Positions 9,389 through 16,797 of a stretch of 32,346 nt of DNA are shown here, one piece after another. Position numbers and translations under genes: made by a program. The DNA comes from Ekhidna sp. (lineage in GTDB: Bacteria; Bacteroidota; Bacteroidia; Cytophagales; Cyclobacteriaceae), in contig JACONI010000047.1 of assembly GCA_014323825.1 (NCBI GenBank), positions 3,789-36,134 on the forward strand. Direction: 5' to 3'. Numbering within the stretch: the stretch's first letter is position 1; each line of letters begins with the position of its first letter. The notes beneath the pieces are model-generated. The model had not been told where the DNA came from, did not search any database, and saw only the letters and a list, made by a program, of their open reading frames with translations.

Positions 9389-11245
9389 ATGTCAGTAACG
9401 GATATACAATTACAAGAAGGTTTAACCCACCATAATGAGCATCACGATCAGAATTTTATCAGCAAGTATATTTTCTCTACTGATCATAAGACCATCGCAA
9501 AACAATTTCTCATTACGGGGATTTTTTGGGCGTTGATTGGTGGGGCTTTGTCACTCATTTTTAGGCTACAGTTGGGATTTCCGGAGATGAACTTAGAATG
9601 GCTGAGACCGTTGTTAGGACAGTGGATCACAGAATCGGGTAAGTTAGATGCTGAATTTTATTTAGCACTCGTAACAATGCACGGCACCATCATGGTATTC
9701 TTTGTGCTGACAGCCGGGCTTAGCGGTACATTCTCTAACTTCCTGATTCCTCTTCAAATTGGAGCGAGAGACATGGCTTCAGGATTCATGAATATGCTTT
9801 CTTACTGGTTCTTTTTCGCATCCAGTGTGGTTATGTTCATCTCACTTTTTATTGAGACAGGCCCTGCCGCTGGCGGTTGGACAGTTTATCCTCCATTAAG
9901 TGCGTTACCGCAAGCAATTCAAGGATCAGGGCTTGGTATGACGCTTTGGTTGGTATCAATGGCATTATTTATTGCTTCTACACTACTGGGTGGTATCAAT
10001 TACATTACAACAGTAATTAACATGCGTACAAACGGAATGTCCTTTTCAAGGCTTCCGCTAACGATTTGGGCATTCTTCATTACTGCAATTTTAGGTTTAC
10101 TTTCATTCCCTGTTCTTCTTTCTGCCGCATTACTATTAATTTTTGACCGCTCTTTTGGGACGAGTTTTTATTTATCTGAAATATTTATAGCCGGAGAAGC
10201 ACTTCCAAACATCGGAGGTAGCCCAATCCTTTATCAGCATTTATTCTGGTTCTTAGGACATCCTGAGGTATATATTGTATTGCTTCCGGCACTTGGAATT
10301 ACATCAGAAATCATTGCGACAAATTCAAGAAAACCAATATTCGGTTACAAAGCAATGATTGGATCTATGTTAGGGATTGGATTCCTCTCGTTCATTGTGT
10401 GGGCACACCACATGTTTGTCACAGGAATGAATCCATTCCTGGGTTCAGTATTTACCATACTAACATTGGTTATTGCAGTACCTTCTGCTATTAAAGCCTT
10501 CAATTATATCACAACACTCTGGAAAGGTAATATTGTGTTTACGCCTGCTATGCTGTTTTCTATTGGCTTGGTATCCTTCTTTATATCCGGTGGATTAACG
10601 GGTATTTTTCTCGGAAACTCTGTTTTAGACATTAACCTGCATGATACCTATTTCGTTGTGGCACACTTTCACTTGGTAATGGGCAGTGCCTCGTTCTTTG
10701 GACTATTAGCAGGGGTATATCATTGGTTCCCTAAGATGTTCGGTAGGATGATGGATGACAGACTTGGAAAAATTCATTTTTGGTTATCCTTTGTAGGAAT
10801 CTATCTTGTATTCTTTCCACTTCACTACATCGGAATTGCCGGATTTCCAAGAAGATATTATTCGTTCACTTCGTTCGAAACATTCAATATCTACACTGAT
10901 TTGAATGCGTTAGTGAGTGTAGCTGCTATTTTAACATTTGCAGCTCAGTTTATTTTCCTGTTTAACTTTTTTTATAGTATTTTCAGAGGAAAATTGGCTC
11001 CTACGAATCCTTGGAAATCAAATACATTGGAATGGACGACACCAAGAAATCCCGGACACGGGAACTGGCCCGGAACTATTCCAAGTGTTTACAGATGGCC
11101 GTATGACTATAGTAAGCCTGGTGCAAAAGATGATTTTATACCTCAAACCGTACCTTATTCCCATACTCCGGAATCTAATCTTGAGTATGAAAAAGAAATT
11201 GCTGGGAATGAGAATATCACCGGGGTTGAAAAAATGGATGCTTAA
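9389..11245 (+). CDS. coxA: Cytochrome c oxidase subunit I
   Basis: 618-residue, 12-helix catalytic subunit of an aa3-type terminal oxidase. Visible motifs are the low-spin heme ligand region TMHGTIMVFFVLTAGL, the CuB/Tyr site GHPEVYIVLLP (H291, E293, Y295), the CuB histidine pair in WAHHMFVTG, and the heme a/a3 ligands in HDTYFVVAHFHLVMG. The glutamate inside HPEV indicates an A1-type oxidase. It reduces O2 to water and pumps protons in the cytoplasmic membrane. Its last eight bases overlap the start of ctaA. Confidence 0.98.
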   Translation: MSVTDIQLQEGLTHHNEHHDQNFISKYIFSTDHKTIAKQFLITGIFWALIGGALSLIFRLQLGFPEMNLEWLRPLLGQWITESGKLDAEFYLALVTMHGTIMVFFVLTAGLSGTFSNFLIPLQIGARDMASGFMNMLSYWFFFASSVVMFISLFIETGPAAGGWTVYPPLSALPQAIQGSGLGMTLWLVSMALFIASTLLGGINYITTVINMRTNGMSFSRLPLTIWAFFITAILGLLSFPVLLSAALLLIFDRSFGTSFYLSEIFIAGEALPNIGGSPILYQHLFWFLGHPEVYIVLLPALGITSEIIATNSRKPIFGYKAMIGSMLGIGFLSFIVWAHHMFVTGMNPFLGSVFTILTLVIAVPSAIKAFNYITTLWKGNIVFTPAMLFSIGLVSFFISGGLTGIFLGNSVLDINLHDTYFVVAHFHLVMGSASFFGLLAGVYHWFPKMFGRMMDDRLGKIHFWLSFVGIYLVFFPLHYIGIAGFPRRYYSFTSFETFNIYTDLNALVSVAAILTFAAQFIFLFNFFYSIFRGKLAPTNPWKSNTLEWTTPRNPGHGNWPGTIPSVYRWPYDYSKPGAKDDFIPQTVPYSHTPESNLEYEKEIAGNENITGVEKMDA

Positions 11246-12248
11246 AAAAAGCTATTTCTTAAAAATTAATACTATAACAATAGGATCAGTTGTTATACTG
11301 ATTCTTGTAGGTAGTATTGTGAGAACGTTAGGTGCAGGGATGGGGTGTCCGGATTGGCCAAAATGCTTTGGAAAATATATTCCCCCAACATCCCCGGATC
11401 AACTTCCTGACAATTATCTTGAAATATTTCGAGATCAACGTATTAAAAAGAACGGTCGCTTAGCAAGCATATTTGCTAATCTGGGATATGAGCAATTTGC
11501 CCGGAAAATCACAAATGATCCTGCCATCCTTAAAGAACAAGCATTTAGTATTACAAAAGCATGGGTGGAATACATTAATCGTTTGGTAGGAGTATTGATT
11601 GGTTTGTTTATTTTTCTTAACTTTTTTTTTTCATTCGCTTACTGGAAAGACAAGCGATGGATTCCAATTGGAGCATTCCTTATTTTTATTTTAACCGGAT
11701 TTCAAGGATGGGTAGGTTCTCTGGTCGTTTCAACTAACTTGTTGCACGGATTTATTACGTTTCACATGCTTTTAGCATTACTTATTCTGGCGTTGTTGAT
11801 TTGGACTTATGTAAAAGCCAAGAGTATCCAAAGGATTAATAACTCTACTGTCTTTTCAATTTCAATGTTGACTATGTTATTATTACTGGTTCAAATAATC
11901 TTGGGAACAGAAGTAAGAGCTATCATTGATAATTTGATTGCTGATGGAACACCAAGGATTCAGTGGGTCAGTTTTTTAGATGTTGGATTGTTTTATGTAC
12001 ACAGGTCCTTTTCTTGGTTGATACTGATTGGTGCAGTCAGTTTGTTTTATTTCATTAGAAAAACAAAACAAGTTCAACTAAAAAGATGTTCTTTATTTGT
12101 TTCAGGTTTAGTTATAGTAGGAATGATTCTGGGAATTGGGATGACTAAATTTAGCTTTCAGGAATGGATGCAGCCTCTCCATCTAATTGTTGCAACCGGA
12201 CTTTTTGGGCTGCTTTTTTATATAAATTTATGCTTCAAATTCGGTTGA
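11238..12248 (+). CDS. ctaA: Heme A synthase CtaA/COX15
   Basis: 336-residue, roughly eight-helix protein. It oxidises the C8 methyl of heme O to the formyl of heme A, the cofactor of the oxidase encoded just upstream. The family signature GSIVRTLGAGMGCPDWP follows the first helix, with a CPDWPKC cysteine pair typical of the disulfide-bearing CtaA type. A second signature VEYINRLVGVLIG and conserved HGF and VHRSFSW histidine segments are present. I start it at the ATG at 11238 (MLKKSYFLKI), overlapping coxA by 8 bp. Longer upstream extension in this frame lies inside coxA and is not family-like. The stop overlaps the ctaB start by one base (TGATG). Confidence 0.94.
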   Translation: MLKKSYFLKINTITIGSVVILILVGSIVRTLGAGMGCPDWPKCFGKYIPPTSPDQLPDNYLEIFRDQRIKKNGRLASIFANLGYEQFARKITNDPAILKEQAFSITKAWVEYINRLVGVLIGLFIFLNFFFSFAYWKDKRWIPIGAFLIFILTGFQGWVGSLVVSTNLLHGFITFHMLLALLILALLIWTYVKAKSIQRINNSTVFSISMLTMLLLLVQIILGTEVRAIIDNLIADGTPRIQWVSFLDVGLFYVHRSFSWLILIGAVSLFYFIRKTKQVQLKRCSLFVSGLVIVGMILGIGMTKFSFQEWMQPLHLIVATGLFGLLFYINLCFKFG

Positions 12249-13138
12249 TGAATCTTAGTGTCCCAAATATTGATATTTTTAAAATCAAGAAGGCCGGATT
12301 CTTCTACGAGCTGTTAAAACCGCGCCTTTCTTTTCTGGTCGTTTTTTCATCAGGCTTCGGCTACATGTTAGCTTCTCCATCAGTTAATAACTGGTTTAAC
12401 CTCATTGTATTTCTTATTGCCGGCTTTTTGGTATCGGGAGCATCAATAACCATTAATCAAATCCTTGAAAAGGAATACGATGGTCTAATGAAGAGAACCC
12501 TTAATCGTCCTATTCCTTCTAATAATATTTCAAAAAAAGAAGCGATTCTTTTTAGTATTATTACAGGAACTCTTGGATTAGTACTCATGATTTTGTTTAC
12601 TAACGTCATGACCACGCTTCTTGCTACCATTTCACTGGTTCTATACGCTTTTGTATATACTCCACTTAAGCGAGTGGGTTCAATTGCAGTGTTTGTAGGT
12701 GCAATACCGGGAGCCTTACCGCCACTCATCGGCTGGGCTGCTGCCTCTAACGTGATCTCTCATGAAGCAATCATCATTTTCAGTATTCAATTTATCTGGC
12801 AGTTTCCTCACTTCTGGGCGATTGCCTGGGTGTTAGATGAAGATTATAAAAAGGCAGGTTTCAAGTTATTACCGGGTGGAGGAGCAAAGGATTTGAATAC
12901 AGCTATCAACATTATGATCTACACGTTGTTTTTGATACCCCTTGGGCTGCTTCCGACTATTTTCGGACTCACAGGCTTAACAAGTGCAGTAGTATCAACT
13001 ATTTGTGGTGTTTTATTTCTGGCGACTACATTTAGCTTGATGAAGGATACTTCCAATGAAAAAGCCAGAAGAATTATGTTTGGGTCTTTTATTTATTTAC
13101 CGATTGTACAGATTACTTTTTTAATTGATAAAATATGA
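12248..13138 (+). CDS. ctaB: Heme O synthase (protoheme IX farnesyltransferase) CtaB
   Basis: 296-residue UbiA-family prenyltransferase that adds a farnesyl group to heme B, giving heme O for CtaA. The first substrate-binding motif is NQILEKEYDGLMKRT, followed by NRPIPS, and the family segments YTPLKR and GAIPGALPPLIGW are clear. About eight or nine transmembrane helices. The start is the ATG at 12248, which overlaps the ctaA stop (TGATG); an earlier in-frame start inside ctaA has no family similarity. The stop overlaps the next gene by 4 bp (ATGA). Confidence 0.95.
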   Translation: MNLSVPNIDIFKIKKAGFFYELLKPRLSFLVVFSSGFGYMLASPSVNNWFNLIVFLIAGFLVSGASITINQILEKEYDGLMKRTLNRPIPSNNISKKEAILFSIITGTLGLVLMILFTNVMTTLLATISLVLYAFVYTPLKRVGSIAVFVGAIPGALPPLIGWAAASNVISHEAIIIFSIQFIWQFPHFWAIAWVLDEDYKKAGFKLLPGGGAKDLNTAINIMIYTLFLIPLGLLPTIFGLTGLTSAVVSTICGVLFLATTFSLMKDTSNEKARRIMFGSFIYLPIVQITFLIDKI

Positions 13139-13707
13139 CAGGACAGGTAGATGCGACACAACGAGTGCGGTCAATGCATCCGCAAAAATTTGCAATGTGG
13201 CTTTTTTTGGTCTCTGTAGTGATGATATTTATTTCATTATCCAGTGCCTACATCGTAAAAAAAGGAGTCGGAGATTGGGAATACATTAAGTTTCCTCCAC
13301 TCTTTCAGGTAACTACAGTCTTAATTATTCTGAGTAGTGTGATGATGCATTTTGCATATATATCTGCAAAAAGAAATAACATTAAGCATATCCGGATAGG
13401 ACTTATTGCAACTGCACTCCTTGCTATTGCTTTTGTAGTAGGTCAATATATGGCATGGATCCAGCTAGTGGATGCAGGTCACTTTTTTGTGGGTAATCCT
13501 TCCGGTTCTTTTATTTATGTTTTCACCGGACTACATGTAATTCACTTATTTGGAGCACTTGTATTCTTATTTATCGTACTTGGAAAAGCTTTTAAATATG
13601 AGGTTCACTCCAAGAGTATGGTTCGTATTGAGATGTGTACCACTTTCTGGCATTTTCTTGGTGGACTTTGGTTGTATTTATATTTATTTTTGATTTTCAA
13701 TAATTAA
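13135..13707 (+). CDS. Cytochrome c oxidase subunit III-like protein, short paralogue
   Basis: 190-residue, five-helix member of the heme-copper oxidase subunit III family. Typical segments include MHPQKFAMWLFLVSVVMIF at the N-terminus, SGSFIYVFTGLHVIHLFGAL in the middle and CTTFWHFLGGLWLYLYLFL at the C-terminus. It lacks the first two helices of mitochondrial-type subunit III. Bacteroidota commonly encode two such genes in tandem, as here. It overlaps ctaB by 4 bp and precedes the second copy by 21 bp. Which of the two is built into the enzyme cannot be read from the sequence. Confidence 0.9.
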   Translation: MTGQVDATQRVRSMHPQKFAMWLFLVSVVMIFISLSSAYIVKKGVGDWEYIKFPPLFQVTTVLIILSSVMMHFAYISAKRNNIKHIRIGLIATALLAIAFVVGQYMAWIQLVDAGHFFVGNPSGSFIYVFTGLHVIHLFGALVFLFIVLGKAFKYEVHSKSMVRIEMCTTFWHFLGGLWLYLYLFLIFNN

Positions 13708-13728
13708 ATTAACAAAACCCTGTAAGAA

Positions 13729-14475
13729 ATGGCTGGTACTGCTGTTGTAATAGAAGAAAATAATCAACATGTGTGGAGTGGGGGAGTTGCTCCAATGAAA
13801 GCAAGCTATGGAAAACTAATGATGTGGTTTTTTCTGCTTTCAGATGCTTTTACTTTTTCAGCACTACTTATTACCTATGGATTAATTCGTTTCAGCCATC
13901 CTGCTTACGATGGGTCTGTAGAAAACTTTGTTTTTTCCTCAGAATACTGGCCTATTCCTGAAAAGGTATTTGAAGCGGTTCCTTTCTTGCATGGGATGGA
14001 GTTGCCTTTGGTTTTTGTTGGCATTATGACATTCATTTTGATTCTGAGTAGTGTTACAATGGTATTAGCGGTTGAGGCTGGGGCCAGAATGGATCGCAAA
14101 GGAGTGGAAAAGTGGATGCTTTGGACGATACTTGGAGGTCTTACTTTTCTGGGCTGCCAAGCGTGGGAATGGAGCCACTTTATTCATGGAGTTGAAATAA
14201 CCGGAAAAGATGGAGTAGCTTTTTTTCAAGGAGCGGGCTTAACATCAAATCCTTACGGTCCACCCAACTTTGCTGCTTTATTTTTCTTTATTACCGGATT
14301 TCATGGGTTTCATGTTTTTAGTGGAGTAGTTATCAATTTTATTATTTTCTACCAAGCCATGGTGGGTATCTTTGAGCAGAGAGGCCACTACGAAATGGTT
14401 GAAAAAGTTGGTTTATATTGGCACTTTGTTGACCTTGTCTGGGTATTCGTATTTACATTTTTTTATTTAATTTAA
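13729..14475 (+). CDS. ctaE: Cytochrome c oxidase subunit III
   Basis: 248-residue subunit III family membrane protein, longer than its upstream neighbour. Hydrophobic segments begin with KLMMWFFLLSDAFTFSALLI. The signature ITGFHGFHVFSGVVINFII and the C-terminal VGLYWHFVDLVWVFVFTFFY match the conserved subunit III helices. An extended loop lies between helices 1 and 2 (about residues 45-90). In the family this subunit stabilises the proton-uptake side of subunit I. It lies 14 bp before the subunit IV gene. Confidence 0.93.
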   Translation: MAGTAVVIEENNQHVWSGGVAPMKASYGKLMMWFFLLSDAFTFSALLITYGLIRFSHPAYDGSVENFVFSSEYWPIPEKVFEAVPFLHGMELPLVFVGIMTFILILSSVTMVLAVEAGARMDRKGVEKWMLWTILGGLTFLGCQAWEWSHFIHGVEITGKDGVAFFQGAGLTSNPYGPPNFAALFFFITGFHGFHVFSGVVINFIIFYQAMVGIFEQRGHYEMVEKVGLYWHFVDLVWVFVFTFFYLI

Positions 14476-14489
14476 TCATATTCATATAA

Positions 14490-14810
14490 ATGGAACAGCA
14501 AACTCAAATCCGGGTACAACCTGTTGATAAAAAGAAAATCCAAAAAATCTGGAGAGTAGCGGGTATTCTTGGAGCCATTACTACGGTAGAGTTTATTATT
14601 GCTTTTACGATTGGTGCCGGATCAGCTAAAACGTTCCTCTTCATTGCATTGACTATTTGGAAGGCATTTTATATTGTTTCGGAATTTATGCACCTAGGTC
14701 ATGAAAAGAAAAGCCTCAAGATGTCAATTTTACTTCCAATGCTATTCGTTATTTTCCTGATATTTATTATGATATATCAGGGAAATGCCATCTATGAAGT
14801 TCTAAATTAG
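14490..14810 (+). CDS. Cytochrome c oxidase subunit IV-type small membrane protein
   Basis: 106 residues with three hydrophobic helices (about 27-45, 50-68 and 80-100) after a charged N-terminus. The helix 2 segment WKAFYIVSEFMHLGHEKK is typical of the bacterial COX4 family, small accessory subunits of aa3-type oxidases. Its position directly after subunit III is the expected one. The next gene starts 5 bp later. Confidence 0.88.
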   Translation: MEQQTQIRVQPVDKKKIQKIWRVAGILGAITTVEFIIAFTIGAGSAKTFLFIALTIWKAFYIVSEFMHLGHEKKSLKMSILLPMLFVIFLIFIMIYQGNAIYEVLN

Positions 14811-14815
14811 AGGAT

Positions 14816-15238
14816 TTGAAAAAGGGATTTGCCCGTCTGATTTTTCTCGTCGTATTTCTTATTCCGGTAGTCTGGTACTTGTTCCTCCAACTTTTTGGTA
14901 ATAATAGTTTTTCACTTGAACTTAAAGAAGAAATAGATACATCCTGTGGAACTTTTGATGATGTGACAGTTATTGTGAAAACGGATTCCGTTTCTCTTTC
15001 CAAGCAAAATTATTTAGAGAGAGTTAAGTTTGGGATTAACAAGAGATCGGTCCGGCTGGTTATTAATAATATCATTTTTTTTCAGTGCATTGATGAGCCT
15101 GAAACTGATTTGATTTTATTGGATGAGCAAGGTCTGTGGGGCTCATATTCCTTATCCAGAGATGGTGTTGATTTATTGCTGACTGAGGTAGATATTCTTC
15201 TATTACAAAAATCACATGGCAAAGGCACAAGCCGATAA
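14816..15238 (+). CDS. Shrunken SCO-like protein without the CxxxC copper site
   Basis: 140 residues, starting at TTG (14816), five bases after an AGAGGA-like ribosome site region. The N-terminus is one membrane helix (FARLIFLVVFLIPVVWYLFL), which resembles the anchor of Bacteroidota SCO proteins that normally occupy this operon position. The C-terminal LILLDEQGLWGSYSLSRDGV resembles the end of the SCO thioredoxin fold (a last strand with LLDxxG, then a helix). The middle is much shorter than in SCO (usually 200-250 residues) and there is no CxxxC. Only two cysteines occur, in DTSCGTFDD and FFQCIDEP. It cannot bind copper as SCO1 does. The 3' end overlaps the DUF420 gene by 23 bp. SCO ancestry is inferred from position and the two end segments. 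Confidence 0.6.
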   Translation: MKKGFARLIFLVVFLIPVVWYLFLQLFGNNSFSLELKEEIDTSCGTFDDVTVIVKTDSVSLSKQNYLERVKFGINKRSVRLVINNIIFFQCIDEPETDLILLDEQGLWGSYSLSRDGVDLLLTEVDILLLQKSHGKGTSR

Positions 15239-15797
15239 TAAAGTTTATTTGAGGATCATTTATTTGATCTCAATCGCTATTCCTGTAGCTGTTGCGTTTT
15301 TAATTTTTTTTCCAGCAGAATTTTCTTTGATAGGAGACTGGGTTAAAGTATTGCCAAAAGTGCATGCAGGAATTAATTCATTGACGGTATTTACGTTGAT
15401 AGCTGCCCTGGCTGCCATTAAGAAGGGCAGTGTAGTGGTTCACCGCTCTTTTATGTTTGCTTCTCTTTTTCTGGGGCTGCTCTTCCTCGTTTCGTATGTT
15501 CTCTATCATTCAAGTGTTGATTCTGTGAAGTTTGGAGATGTTGATCACGATGGATTAGTGAGTGAAGTAGAACTGGAAGATGTAAGAAGCAGCAGACTTT
15601 TTTATTTAATTATTCTTGCAAGTCATATTCTTCTTTCTCTTCTGGTTGTACCCTTTGTACTGTTTGCTTTTTATTATGCACTTACAGGTCAGATTGAAAG
15701 GCATAAGAAGATGGTCAAATATACTTTTCCTGTTTGGTTGTATGTTTCCGTAACGGGTGTGGTGGTTTATTTTATGATTAGTCCATATTATTTTTAA
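15216..15797 (+). CDS. DUF420 membrane protein with EF-hand-like loop
   Basis: 193-residue protein with five hydrophobic helices, of the DUF420 (CtaM/YozB-like) family often found with cytochrome oxidase genes and implicated in oxidase assembly. Conserved histidines and helices are seen in VLPKVHAGINSL, HRSFMFASLFLG, SYVLYHSS and LASHILLSLLVVPFVL. Between helices 3 and 4 the loop includes DVDHDGLVSEVE (bases 15537-15572), a canonical 12-residue calcium-binding EF-hand loop (D1, D3, D5, G6, S9, E12). The gene begins inside the preceding reading frame and ends 3 bp before the next gene. Confidence 0.85.
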   Translation: MAKAQADNKVYLRIIYLISIAIPVAVAFLIFFPAEFSLIGDWVKVLPKVHAGINSLTVFTLIAALAAIKKGSVVVHRSFMFASLFLGLLFLVSYVLYHSSVDSVKFGDVDHDGLVSEVELEDVRSSRLFYLIILASHILLSLLVVPFVLFAFYYALTGQIERHKKMVKYTFPVWLYVSVTGVVVYFMISPYYF

Positions 15798-15800
15798 GAT

Positions 15801-16067
15801 ATGAAAAAATTCATGCTGCTGGTGTATCTCATTTCGCTCCCTCTACTCAACCAGGCACAGTGTGCCATGTGTCGTACTCAGGTGAAAAATAACGTGAGTC
15901 ATGGAGAAACTGCTTTGGCTGAGGGACTTAATAATGGGATTATGTTCTTGTTTTTTACCCCTTATGTGGTTGTTTTCCTAATGATCTTCCTTTGGTACCG
16001 ATACAGCAAAGTCAACAATAGAAAGATCAGTTTGATAGAAAGACTAAAAAAAGGGATTTCCAAGTAG
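15801..16067 (+). CDS. Small conserved Bacteroidota membrane protein at the end of the oxidase operon
   Basis: 88 residues. A probable signal peptide or first helix (MKKFMLLVYLISLPLLNQAQ) is followed by CAMCRTQVKNNVSHGET and a single strong transmembrane helix (IMFLFFTPYVVVFLMIFLWY) with a basic tail. The CxxC (CAMC) directly after the cleavage site would lie in the periplasm and could bind metal or take part in disulfide chemistry. Similar small proteins are recalled next to DUF420 in other Bacteroidota, but no function is known to me. It is the last gene of the respiratory operon. Confidence 0.75.
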   Translation: MKKFMLLVYLISLPLLNQAQCAMCRTQVKNNVSHGETALAEGLNNGIMFLFFTPYVVVFLMIFLWYRYSKVNNRKISLIERLKKGISK

Positions 16068-16401
16068 TTTATCCGGGTTTTATTCTGTCAATATTTACAT
16101 AAATAACGTGAGTTTGATTAATCAATTAGGAATAAAAGCCAATGTATAAACAGGTTTATTTATTACCAAATCGCCATTATTTTTTATAATAAATTTTTAT
16201 GCGGTTAAAACCAAAATAGACAAAACATTAAAATGAAAGCGGGCAGCAATGTGCATTGTGTACTTTAGAAAAGAAGTAGGGGGGAGACTGATAGATAGGA
16301 ATAAAGGTAAAGTTATAAACTCCACCTAGAGAGAGTAAAACCCGCCTTAGGCAGGCTGTATACCATATCCGGATATTCTCCTCAATTGATAAAATTAAAA
16401 A
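16068..16401. other. Intergenic spacer between the oxidase operon and the accessory island
   Basis: No gene seen. AT-rich. It contains a 12-bp palindrome TTGATTAATCAA (16114-16125), the left copy of a direct repeat (16192-16285, listed separately), a short CCCGCCTTAGGCAGGC imperfect hairpin (16341-16356) and a perfect 12-bp palindrome ATATCCGGATAT (16365-16376). No convincing rho-independent terminator for the cox operon is visible. Confidence 0.6.
16192..16285 (+). repeat. Direct repeat, left copy, flanking the first HigBA module
   Basis: The first 34 bases match 17854-17887 exactly, and similarity of roughly 80-85% continues for about 35 more before fading into an AAGAAGTNGGGGG stretch. 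The right copy is the 3' end of higA and the start of the 21-bp array. Read in the same frame, the left copy encodes NFYAVKTKIDKTLK then stop. It is therefore a remnant of an antitoxin gene tail rather than a neutral repeat. Confidence 0.85.
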
Positions 16402-16420
16402 ATTCACTTAATTAGTGAAT
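16402..16420. promoter_or_regulatory. Inverted-repeat operator in front of higBA (first module)
   Basis: Perfect 7-5-7 inverted repeat ATTCACT-TAATT-AGTGAAT. It sits 18 bp upstream of a TATCTTTG promoter box and covers the expected -33 region. A dimer of the XRE-type HigA encoded downstream is the obvious candidate to bind it, as in autorepressed HigBA systems. Confidence 0.65.
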
Positions 16421-16437
16421 AAAAAATATTTGTTTTT

Positions 16438-16445
16438 TATCTTTG
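16438..16445 (+). promoter_or_regulatory. Bacteroidota -7 box (TATCTTTG) for higBA
   Basis: Exact match to the Bacteroidota TAnnTTTG element, with transcription expected to begin near 16450 and the higB ATG at 16470. The -33 position is occupied by the inverted repeat rather than by a clear TTTG. Confidence 0.6.
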
Positions 16446-16469
16446 CTATGTGAAAAGGTGTACCCATTT

Positions 16470-16772
16470 ATGGACATACGATTCAAAGAGAAATATTTAA
16501 AGGAACTTTATGAAGACGGTGAGACTAAAAGTAAAAAATATCGCTTTCAAAAAGTTATTATCAGAAAGTATAAAAATACAATTGACAAGTTAAAAAATGC
16601 TGAAAAAATTGAAGATCTATTTAAGATTAAAAGTTTGAATTACAAAAAATTAAAAGGAGACAAAAAAGGAATTGAATCAATTAGAGTTGACCAAAAGTAC
16701 AGAATTGAATTTACTTCGTCTGTTGAAAGTCAAGGCCTAACTGCATCACAATTTGTTCAATTATTGAATTAA
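16470..16772 (+). CDS. higB: HigB/RelE-family toxin
   Basis: About 100 residues. The C-terminal half has the RelE/HigB-fold hallmark LNYKKLKGDKKGIESIRVDQ followed by KYRIEF, i.e. a lysine-rich strand then the core RVxxxYRI strand. Members are ribosome-dependent mRNA endonucleases held inactive by the partner antitoxin. I start it at ATG 16470 (MDIRFKEKYLKEL). The frame is open back to a TTG at 16443, but that overlaps the -7 box. The end (SQGLTASQFVQLLN) is longer than the minimal fold. The antitoxin gene follows 25 bp later, giving the toxin-first order typical of HigBA. Confidence 0.82.
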   Translation: MDIRFKEKYLKELYEDGETKSKKYRFQKVIIRKYKNTIDKLKNAEKIEDLFKIKSLNYKKLKGDKKGIESIRVDQKYRIEFTSSVESQGLTASQFVQLLN

Positions 16773-16797
16773 GTAATCATTACAAATAAGAAGCATA

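Noticed and set aside
10938-11237. 100-residue N-terminal extension of CtaA
   Set aside because: Lies inside coxA in another frame; the family N-terminus begins at 11238.
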